Positions 46,891 to 57,199 are shown, numbered from the stretch's first letter. The stretch: 64,000 bases of DNA from Mongoliitalea daihaiensis (GCF_021596945.1 NZ_CP063779.1:1711592-1775591); one strand, 5' to 3'. The notes: generated from the letters alone by a model not told the origin. Numbers and translations are program-made.

Positions 46891-47277
46891 TTAAAACCTC
46901 TCCATTTTTACCCTTCTAGGAAAGTAAAAATCACCTTGATTGTCTTCGTAAATCCACCATTCAATGGCATCTTCAGAAGGGATATAGGTTATTCTCACCT
47001 TTTGAATACTATGGTCGTAAAAACTTTTAATAGTCCCCTCATAAATATGGTTAGAAACTTTGGTTAGCGATATTGATTGTTCATCTAAAGAAGTATCTAT
47101 GCGATTTCCGTTTTGGAATATTGAACTATGTGAGCCAATATAGTTTAGAGAGTCAGTTTTTTCAATTGACAAATCAAAGGTTTTACCTGATTCCTCCCAT
47201 ATCCAACTGCCTGTGATATCCTGTGCTGACAGGTTGATAGAGATGAATAGGGAGATTACTGATAGGAGTTGGTTCAT
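46891..47277 (-). CDS. Family C small secreted protein, copy 1
   Basis: 128 aa. Signal peptide (LLSVISLFISINLSAQ). The mature part is a lipocalin/calycin-like beta protein: ITGSWIWEESGKTFDLSIEK at the start, YIGSHSSIFQNGNRI, then KVSNHIYEGTIKSFYDHSIQ and EWWIYEDNQGDFYFPRRVKM. GSW near the N-terminus fits a lipocalin-like GxW motif. Differs from copy 2 (49691) at about ten residues. Confidence 0.72.
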   Translation of the reverse strand: MNQLLSVISLFISINLSAQDITGSWIWEESGKTFDLSIEKTDSLNYIGSHSSIFQNGNRIDTSLDEQSISLTKVSNHIYEGTIKSFYDHSIQKVRITYIPSEDAIEWWIYEDNQGDFYFPRRVKMERF

Positions 47278-47349
47278 TGAGATCGGAGGACTGTGTGGGT
47301 ATTTGATTTTATGAGTACAGTATTCTTGGTAAATGGTTCCGAAGTATGT

Positions 47350-47559
47350 TCATTTACTTTTCAAAGCTAATTTTGAGGTCAAAGCCACAGAAATTGCTGT
47401 AGTAACCAAAATCAGGACAACGTGCATGCTCATGATATAATAGGTATCATACAGATGGAGCGTAAAACTTTTGTTTAGTTCTGGAAAGAAGATTAAAATC
47501 ACTATCAGGACTAATAAAGTTGATAGGACGAAGCTTATTTTTGATTCAGTTGTTTTCAT
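47350..47559 (-). CDS. Family D small membrane protein, copy 1
   Basis: 69 aa, two hydrophobic helices (FVLSTLLVLIVILIFFP and MHVVLILVTTAISVAL) separated by LHLYDTYYIMS, which recalls the HDTYYVV segment of haem-copper oxidase subunit I; this is only a similarity. The protein is identical to the copy at 50150, showing a recent duplication. Confidence 0.65.
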   Translation of the reverse strand: MKTTESKISFVLSTLLVLIVILIFFPELNKSFTLHLYDTYYIMSMHVVLILVTTAISVALTSKLALKSK

Positions 47560-47650
47560 AGTTGATTTAACCTGTATTAGGTTTATTTCTTTTTCACATG
47601 AACCCAGTCAAATTTTTGTTCTTCATAGTTTAAAAGTATGAATTATGACC

Positions 47651-47980
47651 TTACTCAAGAACCACCATTTCATCCCCTTCACTAAAAGGGAAAGTATTAA
47701 AAAAACACTCAAAGATGTAAAAGCAAGTAAATATGGGGGCTTCCATAGGCATGTAAAGATTAAAGCCTATTTCATTGTTAGGAACTACCTCAGGTACACA
47801 GAGTGCATGACTTGGAGATTGAATATAAGAATAATCGAAGACATCGTCATCCTTAAAAAACGCTAAAATTTTACTCCATTTAGGATCCTCCATTTCTTGG
47901 ATCAAGCGATTGATTTTTCTTTCAGTTCGAGGAACCCATTGAGATTTAAAGGTTTCATGGAGGTTTTTCTCAAATGACAT
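47651..47980 (-). CDS. Family B protein, short form, copy 2
   Basis: 109 aa from the ATG at 47980 (frame open to 48004). Same internal deletion as at 41515: TCFYIFECFFNTF where the long form has a 66-residue insert. The DNA junction (caaagATGtaaaagcaag) fits deletion between the two ATG-containing sites seen in the long form (caaagATGaaatg and tgcATGtaaaagc). A relic of the family E gene follows to 48060. Confidence 0.62.
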   Translation of the reverse strand: MSFEKNLHETFKSQWVPRTERKINRLIQEMEDPKWSKILAFFKDDDVFDYSYIQSPSHALCVPEVVPNNEIGFNLYMPMEAPIFTCFYIFECFFNTFPFSEGDEMVVLE

Positions 47981-48304
47981 CAATCGGTAAAAACCTAGAC
48001 CCAAAGATTAACTCGTATATAGAGAATTTTTTGAAGTCAAAGACCTTGGACTGAATGTGTGTTTTTTCTGGGGTATTCAGCTAGATAAATTTTGTGATTT
48101 ATTTGCAGCCAAAATTTATACGATTTAATAATTAGCCTACTATCGTCGCAATAAACAGTTTGTTCTTTCGTGTTTTTGTTAATGTTCTTATTTACTTATT
48201 GCTTTATTTCAATTTTTTTTTATTAAAAATTTGATTTATATCTAATAGATTATTAAATAGGTTAGACCTTTGCCTGCATATTGCCATAAGGTTTAAAAAA
48301 AATT

Positions 48305-48544
48305 ATGAAAAAAAGATTGATTTTCGTTTTCTCTTTGTTTTTTGCTGGAATAATTTTCGGCGGAAAAGAAAAAAAAGTAGAGGCCCAAACAAACGGTTGT
48401 CCTCTTCTAAGGATTTTTCATTGGAATGATGGAGATCCATATTGTGCAGGGATGTATGGTGATTGTCTACCAACAGTTGTTGTAACACCAGAAAAATTAG
48501 ATTTAAAAAGGCCATATTATTGGCCTATTATTATGAAAGCATGA
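48305..48544 (+). CDS. NVEALA-like small secreted cysteine-containing peptide
   Basis: 79 aa. Signal peptide (LIFVFSLFFAGIIFG), then KKVEAQTNGCPLLRIF, resembling the NVEALA motif that follows the signal peptide in small Bacteroidota exported peptides. Three cysteines are in the mature part (CPLL, YCAGMYGDC), and PTVVVTPEKLD near the end. Stop and start overlap as ATGA with the DUF4221 lipoprotein gene, so the peptide and lipoprotein are translationally coupled. Exact role unknown. Confidence 0.75.
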   Translation: MKKRLIFVFSLFFAGIIFGGKEKKVEAQTNGCPLLRIFHWNDGDPYCAGMYGDCLPTVVVTPEKLDLKRPYYWPIIMKA

Positions 48545-49650
48545 GGGATTTTTATAGCATTTTCGGTGTATTTTGTTTAATTTTTTTTGTTTTTGGGTGT
48601 GACTTCAAAAATGAAGAAATATCATCCTTTAATTATGAAATAGAAAGGGTAAGAATTGAAATTGATTCAACAACCTCTAGATCAAGTAGAGGTATGCAGC
48701 AGATTTTTGTTACAAAAGATAAAGAATACTATGTTCACGGTGACAAATCAAAATTTTCTATTTTATTTTTTGATTTGGATAAAAATAAATTAGAATTTGA
48801 GATACCATTAGATAGAAATGGACCAAACGGTATTGAAAGCTTCAATGGCTTTTTTATTAAAAGTCTTGATTCTATTTATGTTTATTATGGATACACATAT
48901 TCTTTGTGGCAGATAAATCTTAAAGGTGAGGTCTTGAAAAAATATCAATGGGCGTATGATAATAAGATTGATGGTATTCTCCTTAACCCTTATGGTGAAG
49001 ATGCTGTTTTTTATAAAGATTTAGTTTTTTTACCTGCCTCTCCTAACCTAAGTCCTTCTAATTTTTGGAGAGGAAATGTAAATCAAATAATCAATTTAAA
49101 AGACGGTACAGTAGACTTTAATACTAGATTTCCTGAAATATTTAAAAAAGGCAATTACTTTTATTCTAGTATGAATGTTTCAAGATGCCTTACCCCCGAT
49201 GGTCTTTTTTTATATTCTTTTGGACCTGATCATAATATGTATTTAATTAATCCTAATAGTGGAGAACGAATCAAAGCCCTTTCATTTCCGTCAAAACTAA
49301 TTACTATTCAAAAAGCTGGAAATTATTTGAATGATTTTGATGGAGATAAATTTAATGAAGATGCTGAGCTATTTCCATCTTATAAAAGGGTTCTTTTTGA
49401 TGAAGAAAATCAAGTGTATTATAGGGTTGTAAAACTGGAAAAAGAAAATTTCTTCTCGTTAAGTCGTTATTCTGTTATTATAATAGACAGAAACTTTAAG
49501 AAAATCGGAGAAGTTCTTTTAGCCGAAGAAGGTCTCACAGGTAAATGGTTTATGTCAAAAAAAGGTTTGTGTGTTCCAGTGAGTGATTTTGCAGAAGGAT
49601 CAAAGGAAAATGAGATTTTATTTTATTGTTTTAAATTCAATTTACAATAA
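48541..49650 (+). CDS. DUF4221 family lipoprotein
   Basis: 369 aa from the ATG at 48541; the frame upstream overlaps the peptide gene and is not used. Lipobox FVFGC (cysteine near 20). Propeller-type pattern: LFFDLDKNKLEFEIPLDRNG, GPNGIESFNGFFIKSLDSIY, DGLFLYSFGPDHNMYLINPN and YSVIIIDRNFKKIGEVLL, consistent with DUF4221, a group of Bacteroidota surface lipoproteins of unknown function. Placed between the two B-D-C blocks on the opposite strand. Confidence 0.82.
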   Translation: MRDFYSIFGVFCLIFFVFGCDFKNEEISSFNYEIERVRIEIDSTTSRSSRGMQQIFVTKDKEYYVHGDKSKFSILFFDLDKNKLEFEIPLDRNGPNGIESFNGFFIKSLDSIYVYYGYTYSLWQINLKGEVLKKYQWAYDNKIDGILLNPYGEDAVFYKDLVFLPASPNLSPSNFWRGNVNQIINLKDGTVDFNTRFPEIFKKGNYFYSSMNVSRCLTPDGLFLYSFGPDHNMYLINPNSGERIKALSFPSKLITIQKAGNYLNDFDGDKFNEDAELFPSYKRVLFDEENQVYYRVVKLEKENFFSLSRYSVIIIDRNFKKIGEVLLAEEGLTGKWFMSKKGLCVPVSDFAEGSKENEILFYCFKFNLQ

Positions 49651-49690
49651 TGATCGAGAAAACTATAACTGGACTATTTGATCTGAATTT

Positions 49691-50077
49691 TTAAAACCTC
49701 TCCATTTTCACTCTTCTAGGAAAGTAAAAATCACCTTGATTGTCTTCGTAAATCCACCATTCAATGGCATCTTCAGAAGGGATATAGGTTATTCTCACCT
49801 TTTGAATACTATGGTCGTAAAAACTTTTAATAGTCCCCTCATAAATATGGTTAGAAACTTTGGTTAGCGATATTGATTGTTCATCTAAAGAAGTATCTAT
49901 GCGATTTCCGTTTTGGAATATTGAACTATGTGAGCCAATATAGTTTAGAGAGTCAGTTTTTTCCAGGGACAAATCAAAGGTTTTATCTGACTCCTCCCAT
50001 ATCCAACTGCCAGTGATATCTTGTGCTGACAGGTCGATAGAGATGAATAGGGAGATTACTAATAGAATATGGTTCAT
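49691..50077 (-). CDS. Family C small secreted protein, copy 2
   Basis: 128 aa. Signal peptide (ILLVISLFISIDLSAQ) and the same calycin-like mature part as copy 1 at 46891 (ITGSWIWEESDKTFDLSLEK onward). From NYIGSHSSIF to the C-terminus the two copies are identical, so the duplication is recent and changes cluster in the signal peptide and early mature region. Confidence 0.72.
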   Translation of the reverse strand: MNHILLVISLFISIDLSAQDITGSWIWEESDKTFDLSLEKTDSLNYIGSHSSIFQNGNRIDTSLDEQSISLTKVSNHIYEGTIKSFYDHSIQKVRITYIPSEDAIEWWIYEDNQGDFYFPRRVKMERF

Positions 50078-50149
50078 TGAGAACAGAAGGTTGTGTGGGT
50101 ATTAGATTTTAAGAGTACAGTATTCTTGGTAAATGGTTCCGAACTATGT

Positions 50150-50359
50150 TCATTTACTTTTTAAAGCTAATTTTGAGGTCAAAGCCACAGAAATTGCTGT
50201 AGTAACCAAAATCAGGACAACGTGCATGCTCATGATATAATAGGTATCATACAGATGGAGCGTAAAACTTTTGTTTAGTTCTGGAAAGAAGATTAAAATC
50301 ACTATCAGGACTAATAAAGTTGATAGGACGAAGCTTATTTTTGATTCAGTTGTTTTCAT
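50150..50359 (-). CDS. Family D small membrane protein, copy 2
   Basis: 69 aa, identical in sequence to copy 1 at 47350. Two membrane helices. Lies between B and C in the same order and spacing as copy 1, consistent with one duplicated block. Confidence 0.65.
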   Translation of the reverse strand: MKTTESKISFVLSTLLVLIVILIFFPELNKSFTLHLYDTYYIMSMHVVLILVTTAISVALTSKLALKSK

Positions 50360-50450
50360 AGTTGATTTAACCTGTATTAGGTTTATTTCTTTTTCACATG
50401 AACCCAGTCAAATTTTTGTTCTTCATAGTTTAAAAGTATGAATTATGACC

Positions 50451-51002
50451 TTACTCAAGAACCACCATTTCATCTCCTTCACTAAAAGGGAAAGTATTAA
50501 AAAAATACTCAAAGATGAAATGTCCTTCCTTTTTTTCAAAACTTCCCATGGGGACTCCCCAATCAACCCTTTTTCCAAATAATAAGTGATGAGGGACATA
50601 TTGGTATTCAGGGTATATGTTTTTAACATGGTTGATTACATCTTGGAGAATAAAATTAAACTTTTTATCAGGGGAGGATGAACTGATGGTGTATCTCGTG
50701 TTCTTGGCTGAGAACCCAAAATTTATCTGCATGTAAAAGCAAGTAAATATGGGGGCTTCCATAGGCATGTAAAGGTTAAAGCCTATTTCATTGTTAGGAA
50801 CTACCTTAGGTACACAGAGTGCATGACTTGGAGATTGGATATAAGAATAATCGAAGACATCTTCATCCTTAAAAAATGCGAAAATTTTCCTCCATTTAGG
50901 ATCCTCCATTTCTTGGATCAAGCGATTGATTTTTCTTTCAGTTCGAGGAACCCATTGAGATTTGTACGTTTCATGGAGGTTTTTGAGCATTTCTAGTTCC
51001 AT
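50451..51002 (-). CDS. Family B protein, long (probably ancestral) form
   Basis: 183 aa (MELEMLKNLHETYKSQWVPR). Shares both ends with the short copies and adds FSAKNTRYTISSSSPDKKFN, then VKNIYPEYQYVPHHLLFGKR and VDWGVPMGSFEKKEGHF in the middle. Cytoplasmic, no signal peptide. I do not recognise the family; soluble small proteins next to secreted putative toxins are sometimes immunity proteins, which is inference only. Confidence 0.68.
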   Translation of the reverse strand: MELEMLKNLHETYKSQWVPRTERKINRLIQEMEDPKWRKIFAFFKDEDVFDYSYIQSPSHALCVPKVVPNNEIGFNLYMPMEAPIFTCFYMQINFGFSAKNTRYTISSSSPDKKFNFILQDVINHVKNIYPEYQYVPHHLLFGKRVDWGVPMGSFEKKEGHFIFEYFFNTFPFSEGDEMVVLE

Positions 51003-51083
51003 AATCTTTAAAACATAGTTAATTTAATGAAAAAGCATTTACTCCACTCTCCTCATAATTTTAAGATCCTTTATTGAGAAAGA

Positions 51084-51761
51084 TCAGTACATCATTAAAC
51101 CGAATGTTACTACTTCATTCCACCCTTGATCGGTTCTTTCATAAATTGAAATAGCATTACTTCCTGAGCCTATACCCGATGAATAAAAAGCATTCGACCT
51201 ATATAGGAAACAAAATCGATCTTCTTCGCCAAAGAATACTGGTTTTGAGGTTTCATAGTATTCCAATGAGGCTATTTTTCCATCTTTGAGGCTGTCTATT
51301 TGCGCTAAAGGAACTTGTAAAACATATTCCTTTTCCAAAAGCTGAATGCCGCTAGACAGATAGCTCTTTTCAAATGTGTACTTGTCAAAAGACTTTTGCA
51401 AAACCATTTGAAATTCATCTTCTCCACTAAACACATCGAGCACAGACATATCCTTTTCCCTAGTAGAAAATCTATTAGAGTTTTGCTGAAATTTATCCCA
51501 ATGGTACAAACTTCGCATTCCAATCATGCTTGATTCAGGTAACTTACCTCTCCAATCAAACACAGATTCCTCAACCAAAAAGACTATCGTATCCCTTTCA
51601 ATTAATGGCTGATAAAGAAAATTGATAAATTCGTGTATTTGAGTGGTGTCTTCTCTTGACCTTTCAAAACCTGTCTCAGTATCATCTTTAGTAGCTTTAC
51701 CACAGGAAATCAAAAGGCTGATTAGGAATAAGTGACTTAAAACTTTTATAACTATTGACAT
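51084..51761 (-). CDS. Hypothetical lipoprotein next to metallopeptidase paralogue 2
   Basis: 225 aa. Lipobox LLISC (cysteine at 20). The mature part contains TIVFLVEESVFDWRGKLPES and a hydrophobic LLEKEYVLQVPLAQIDSL region; the end VVTFGLMMY is short. Not recognised. The start overlaps the metallopeptidase frame by 10 bp, the same kind of coupling as seen for family A after paralogue 3 and the 198-aa gene after paralogue 1. Confidence 0.68.
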   Translation of the reverse strand: MSIVIKVLSHLFLISLLISCGKATKDDTETGFERSREDTTQIHEFINFLYQPLIERDTIVFLVEESVFDWRGKLPESSMIGMRSLYHWDKFQQNSNRFSTREKDMSVLDVFSGEDEFQMVLQKSFDKYTFEKSYLSSGIQLLEKEYVLQVPLAQIDSLKDGKIASLEYYETSKPVFFGEEDRFCFLYRSNAFYSSGIGSGSNAISIYERTDQGWNEVVTFGLMMY

Positions 51762-52760
51762 GCTTTATTGCCTTTAGGAGTGGTTCCTTGATAAGTGCCC
51801 CCATTTCGTTCGGCATAATATCTTCTTGATATTCTGTCCTGTTCGGTAGACGACATCTTTTTATAAACATCTGTAGTATGAAGCCCACCCCATGCCATGT
51901 CTTTGAAGAATTGTGCATCATTAATAAGACTTGTGTAACCCAATGCTGTCGCAAAATTCTTAAGTTCTTCTGCTATATCATTTATAAACGCACCTTCTAC
52001 AAATAGATTATGATGAGCAGCATTGTAGTCTTTGTTCCCAGGGACATTGTATTTTTCTATGTAAGCATTCAATGACCCATTGAGGCTACGATCTGTTTGA
52101 GGAAACTTTTCTATAAATAACAAATAGGCCTGAAGCATTTCATGCATTACTGTTCGGGCCAAAGATAATTCTGTCGCTCCCAAGTTATTCCCTTCATGGA
52201 TGTAAATCATCGCAAAATTGTTTTGTAATACACGATCGGTCCAGGCAGTTGCTGTTCCCTCGTTACTATATTGAATTTTGACATTGAAATTCATTGGCAC
52301 AAGTAAACTATTACCTTTAAACTTTTCAAAAATCTTTTGAAATTCTTCTTTCGTACTACCTATTAGTGTGTTGATTAGGAATTGGTGACAATTTGTAAGT
52401 TCTTTAATATCAATTTCTTCTTCATCCTCATCTTCGGTCTCCAAACCATCTCCTCCGCCTACACCATTATTTCCATCGTCTAAGCAAGCATCTTCAAGAT
52501 TATCATCACAGCTTGACCCACAAGTGGTATGGCTGTATTCTTCATAACCGTTGCTATATACCCAATACCAGTCGATGCAATTTTCAAAATTGAAATTCGA
52601 TCCATCTGTGTTTGATTGGAGAAAACGGTCTAAGGAACGCTCAACAAAATCACCATTTGCTTGCTGACCGTCGATAAGCTTAGAAGCAAAATCTGACTAT
52701 AAATAGGTTATTTTGGGAGATTTTATACCATTCAGAAAATATTCGATTAGATCAGTTTCA
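51752..52760 (-). pseudogene. HExxH metallopeptidase-like paralogue 2, broken by an amber codon
   Basis: The downstream 230-aa frame (51752-52444) opens at a TTG that is an internal leucine in paralogue 3. Upstream, in frame, the sequence matches paralogue 3 closely (CIDWYWVYSNGYEEYSHTTC linker) until a TGG to TAG change at about 52697 (YL-stop-SDF against YLWSDF). In the peptidase part the zinc motif reads HEML-Q (TVMHEMLQAYL) instead of HEMIH, losing the second histidine, and the domain is otherwise divergent (NAYIEKYNVPGNKDYNAAHH). This copy is probably neither exported nor catalytic. Confidence 0.75.
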
Positions 52761-52797
52761 TAGTGAAATTGGTTAGTTTCAAAGGAAAGGGATATAG

Positions 52798-53724
<927 letters not shown>

Positions 53725-53747
<23 letters not shown>

Positions 53748-55371
53748 ATTTAGCTTTGTCAATGTGGGAATTAATTTCATCCTTTTCATCGGTAGTTTTG
53801 TTCTTCCAACCTCTTACATTTTCATATTTTAGTCCGTCCCATGCTAATGCTTTGTAAAAATCTTTTGGAATTCCTGATGGATATGCCCACGAACTTAAAA
53901 AGTTATTAAGCTCCGAATATCCCAACTGAGGATGGATCCGCTCAAGTATGTCTGCCATTTTATCTACCCAATAATCAGCCATATAATTATGATGACTATC
54001 ATTATCTCCAATAAATTGGCGTGTGTAATCTTCAAAAGTTTCCTTAAAAGATAAATCGGAATTTGTAGGGTTTTGTGTATTAAGCGCTCTGTACAATTCT
54101 GCATGAATCATCTCATGGATAATTGTCCTAGCTACTTCTAAGGCAGATCGGTTCATTTTTGCTTCATTGAAGGTGATTTCAATAGGCTCAAAAGGACCTC
54201 TCCACCATGCCTGACCATTTGTTGTAGGGTCTCGTGTTGCTCCTATTTTCAACACTACATCAAACTCAGTGCCCAAACCTTCAAATTTGGATGCTAACTC
54301 TTTAAACCCATCGATAGACTTTAGCTTTTCATAAATGCAATCGGCAGTTGTATCTTCAAAGCTAGGATCCTTTATGATTTGCTCATCTGGAAAATCAGGC
54401 GTCAATTCATCACCAGGGAATGGGATGCAATCTTCAAATAGTGGTTCGCAAAGTTTTTCATCTCCTTCCGGAGTAGGACCATTATTACCACCTCCACCAA
54501 ATCCTCCGGAACCGTTGTCACCTGGAGATCCTAGGTTGATAGGGGGAGGACAAGACCAATCGAAGATGGTGGTACAAGTTACTTCATATTGAGGAAGCAA
54601 GACTCCGGCATCTGGGAGGTCCTTGGGATAATCAGCAGGTGCCATGCTCGTTGTACATATTACAGTAGAAGTTAATGTACAACCATTTGATTGATTAGCA
54701 AAGCGGAAAGATACGTCACTTATAGATGATTTTATTGTTATTATAACTTTGCTTTCTTCTACATCAAAACTTTGAAGAAGAAATCCATTTAGACTGTAGA
54801 TACTTATTTTTCCTTTCCATTTTTTGCCTAGGTTAGAGTAATTCAAATCATCAGCTGAGAATTTACCTGTAGATTTGGTGGGATAATATCTAATCAAATA
54901 CGGGAAAAAGCCATCCTTCGAATGATTTTCAAGTAAAAGCAAATTGGTTTGCACGACAGTTCTTACATCCACATCAGTCCAGTCTTCTTTAAATGCTTTG
55001 GGGAAAATTATAGTAGCATCTTTGACTGGGACTTCAACAGCTTTTCTGCCATTTCGGAAATGATACTTCTGTGAATTTTCCCAGATAGCCTGAAAATCAT
55101 TTTCATCAAAATTGACCAAGTTTAGTCTAGCCGATTGCCAGCTTTGGTTATTCACAAGGTTCGTTTTGTTGGTTTCAAACCATTCTTTTGCAAATAAGAT
55201 TTCTGAGTCTACAATTTCCTTGGATTCTTTTTTTAGTAAGCTTTCAGAATCTTCAGGTATACAAGATAGTACAAAAATTGAAGTTAATAAAAGAACAGCT
55301 AACCAAGAAAAAGACTTCAAAAGAAAGCTAATTTTTCTTTTGTCTTTTTCTGGCTTAACCAGTCGATTCAA
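53725..55371 (-). CDS. HExxH metallopeptidase-like lipoprotein, paralogue 1 (full length)
   Basis: 548 aa. Lipoprotein signal (SWLAVLLLTSIFVLSC, cysteine near 37), an N-terminal domain (about 40-245) with EILFAKEWFETNKTNLVNNQ and KWKGKISIYSLNGFLLQSFD, a Gly/Pro/Asp-rich linker (about 255-335), then a C-terminal domain from DCIYEKLKSIDGFKELASKF with the zinc motif HEMIH in VARTIIHEMIHAEL. This layout, a conserved front, a glycine linker and a variable HExxH tail, is common in Bacteroidota hypothetical proteins of unknown function. It lies just downstream of hemB and is the best reference for the two other copies. Confidence 0.78.
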
Positions 55372-55457
55372 CCTTGAACCTATCGAATAGGGGGGGGGTA
55401 TTTTTTAGTTTCATATTGATTTTGTTTAGTTTCAAAAGTAAAGCCTGACATTGTAAA

Positions 55458-55484
55458 AAAAAATACCCAATTTTGGGTATTTTT
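55458..55484 (-). terminator. hemB terminator
   Basis: Hairpin AAAAATACCCAA-TT-TTGGGTATTTTT, 51 bp past the hemB stop on the minus strand. Present again at about 52805-52832 and, with a mismatch, at 46090-46118. Confidence 0.85.
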
Positions 55485-55534
55485 CGGTTGAAACTATGCT
55501 AAAATCTTCCTTTGGAAAAAGAAATCACTCCCTA

Positions 55535-56503
55535 TTACTTCTCCAACAACCCAAATTCCTTGGCAAAATAACTCAAAATCACATTCGCCCCGGCGCGCTT
55601 GATACTGAGGAGGCTTTCCAGCATGGCCCGTTCTCCATCGATCCAGCCACGCTCGGCGGAGGCTTTGATCATGGCATATTCACCGCTGACATTGTAAGCA
55701 GCTATGGGTAGATTGGAGTTGTCTTTGAGTAAGCGAATGACATCCAAGTAGGCTAGGGCAGGCTTGACCATCAAAAAATCAGCACCTTCCTCCGTATCCA
55801 AATCTGCCTCAATCAAGGCTTCATAGTAATTGGCAGGATCCATTTGGTAAGTTTTTTTATCCCCCATCTTTGGTGCAGAATCCAAGGCATCCCGGAAAGG
55901 GCCATAAAATGCAGAGGCGTATTTGGCTGTATAGGACATAATGGACACATCGGTGTAACCATGTTCATCCAGGACACTTCGAATGTAACCAACGCGCCCA
56001 TCCATCATATCGGAAGGACCTAGGATATCAGCACCTGCCTGTGCCTGTGCCAAAGACATTTTGCCTAAAATTTCAAGTGTCTCATCGTTCAGGATTTTTC
56101 CATTCTGGACTAGTCCATCATGTCCATCCGAACTGTAGGGATCCATGGCCACATCGGTCATCACTACCGCCTCGGGAAAGGTGGATTTGATGGTATGAAT
56201 GGCTTTTAAGTAAAAAGTCTCCGGATTGTAACTTTCCGTAGCGAATGTATCTTTTCTTGCATCGGGATACGCAGGGAAAATATCAAAGGCGCATATTCCG
56301 AGATTCATGCATTCCTCTATTTCCTTCAACATCAAGTCCAAGGAAAATCGGTAAATTCCCGGCATGGAGGAAACTTCAATCTTTTGGTTGACTCCATCCA
56401 CTAAAAACAAGGGGAAAATAAAATCTTTAACCGAAAGCCTGGTTTCTTCTACCATGTTACGGATAGCCTGCGACTTGCGGTTTCTTCTCGGTCTTCTATG
56501 CAT
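55535..56503 (-). CDS. hemB: Porphobilinogen synthase (delta-aminolevulinic acid dehydratase)
   Basis: 322 aa. MHRRPRRNRKSQAIRNMVEE at the start, FPLFLVDG, the YTAKYASAFYGPFRDA block with one Schiff-base lysine and DFLMVKPALAYLD with the other, and [18 protein letters not shown] near the end. It condenses two aminolevulinate molecules in haem synthesis. The 3' end has been copied twice downstream (copies at 52798 and 46094), while this gene itself is intact. Confidence 0.96.
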   Translation of the reverse strand: MHRRPRRNRKSQAIRNMVEETRLSVKDFIFPLFLVDGVNQKIEVSSMPGIYRFSLDLMLKEIEECMNLGICAFDIFPAYPDARKDTFATESYNPETFYLKAIHTIKSTFPEAVVMTDVAMDPYSSDGHDGLVQNGKILNDETLEILGKMSLAQAQAGADILGPSDMMDGRVGYIRSVLDEHGYTDVSIMSYTAKYASAFYGPFRDALDSAPKMGDKKTYQMDPANYYEALIEADLDTEEGADFLMVKPALAYLDVIRLLKDNSNLPIAAYNVSGEYAMIKASAERGWIDGERAMLESLLSIKRAGANVILSYFAKEFGLLEK

Positions 56504-56569
56504 AATCAGTTGATTCGGTCTTCAAAGGTACGTTCATTCATCCCTTTGCGAACAGTTTTTCACCTGTTT

Positions 56570-57079
56570 TTAGTTTCTTTTTACCTGTTTTTTGACAAAT
56601 GCTTCGATTCGTTGGGTATTGGTAGGGGATGCGCCTACAAAGGCTTCTGCATTTCCGTCCCGGTCCACCAAAATATGCAAAGGAATCGCTCTTCCTTGGT
56701 ATTGTTTGTCAAAGGTATTGATAAAGGCAATAGCTTGATTATTAGCAAAACTCATCTCATAATCAAATGTAAAGTCAGCTCTTTTCTTCAAAAAAGCATC
56801 ATATACAGCCGTTGTTTCATTGGTGAATGCCAAGAAACGTATTCCTTGGTCTTTGTATTTCTCCACAAGTTCATTCAATTCAGGAATTTCCTTGATACAT
56901 GGCCCGCACCAAGTTGCCCACACGTTGATAATCACTGCCTCCCCATCTTGTATCAAAGGTTGTTCGGCACTTTTTAAAAATTGATTAAGCTGTTCTTTAA
57001 ATTCATTTCTGGGTTGCTCTATAGGCAGTATGGCACTTGAAAAGAACAGCATGACGACAAAAGAAAATAAGCGTATCAT
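56570..57079 (-). CDS. TlpA-like thioredoxin-family protein
   Basis: 169 aa with an N-terminal hydrophobic segment (LFSFVVMLFFSSAILP). Thioredoxin active site WCGPC near residue 57-61 in NVWATWCGPCIKEIPEL, then AFTNETTAVYDAFLKKRADF and IPLHILVDRDGNAEAFVGAS with the cis-proline. A periplasmic disulfide reductase or resilience protein of the TlpA/ResA type. Runs towards hemB with a 66-bp gap. Confidence 0.9.
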   Translation of the reverse strand: MIRLFSFVVMLFFSSAILPIEQPRNEFKEQLNQFLKSAEQPLIQDGEAVIINVWATWCGPCIKEIPELNELVEKYKDQGIRFLAFTNETTAVYDAFLKKRADFTFDYEMSFANNQAIAFINTFDKQYQGRAIPLHILVDRDGNAEAFVGASPTNTQRIEAFVKKQVKRN

Positions 57080-57199
57080 AGTTAATTGGTTTTTTGCCCA
57101 ATATACTCAATTGAGAAAATCCAAGCAATAAAAAAAGCAAGCCTTACTAGACCTGCCTTTCGAGTAAACTAAACTTTATAGGATTGGTGAATTAGTGAT

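Larger units (their letters stand above)
46885..48060 (-). repeat. Segmental duplication B-D-C, copy 1
   Basis: Nearly the same DNA as 49685-50520 plus the end of the 50451 gene: family C gene, spacer, family D gene, spacer and family B 3' half. Differences are few substitutions and the internal deletion in family B. The left part (47651-48060) also matches 41515-41935, including the family E gene end. The copies flank the plus-strand pair at 48305-49650. Confidence 0.85.
49685..51002 (-). repeat. Segmental duplication B-D-C, copy 2 (B in long form)
   Basis: Counterpart of 46885-48000. The C and D genes and their spacers are almost identical in DNA; the B gene here keeps the 66-codon middle part, so this copy is nearer to the ancestral state for B. 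Confidence 0.85.

Noticed and set aside
47350-47559. Family D as a haem-copper oxidase fragment
   Set aside because: Only the YDTYY string is similar; the metal-ligand histidines and the remaining helices are missing.
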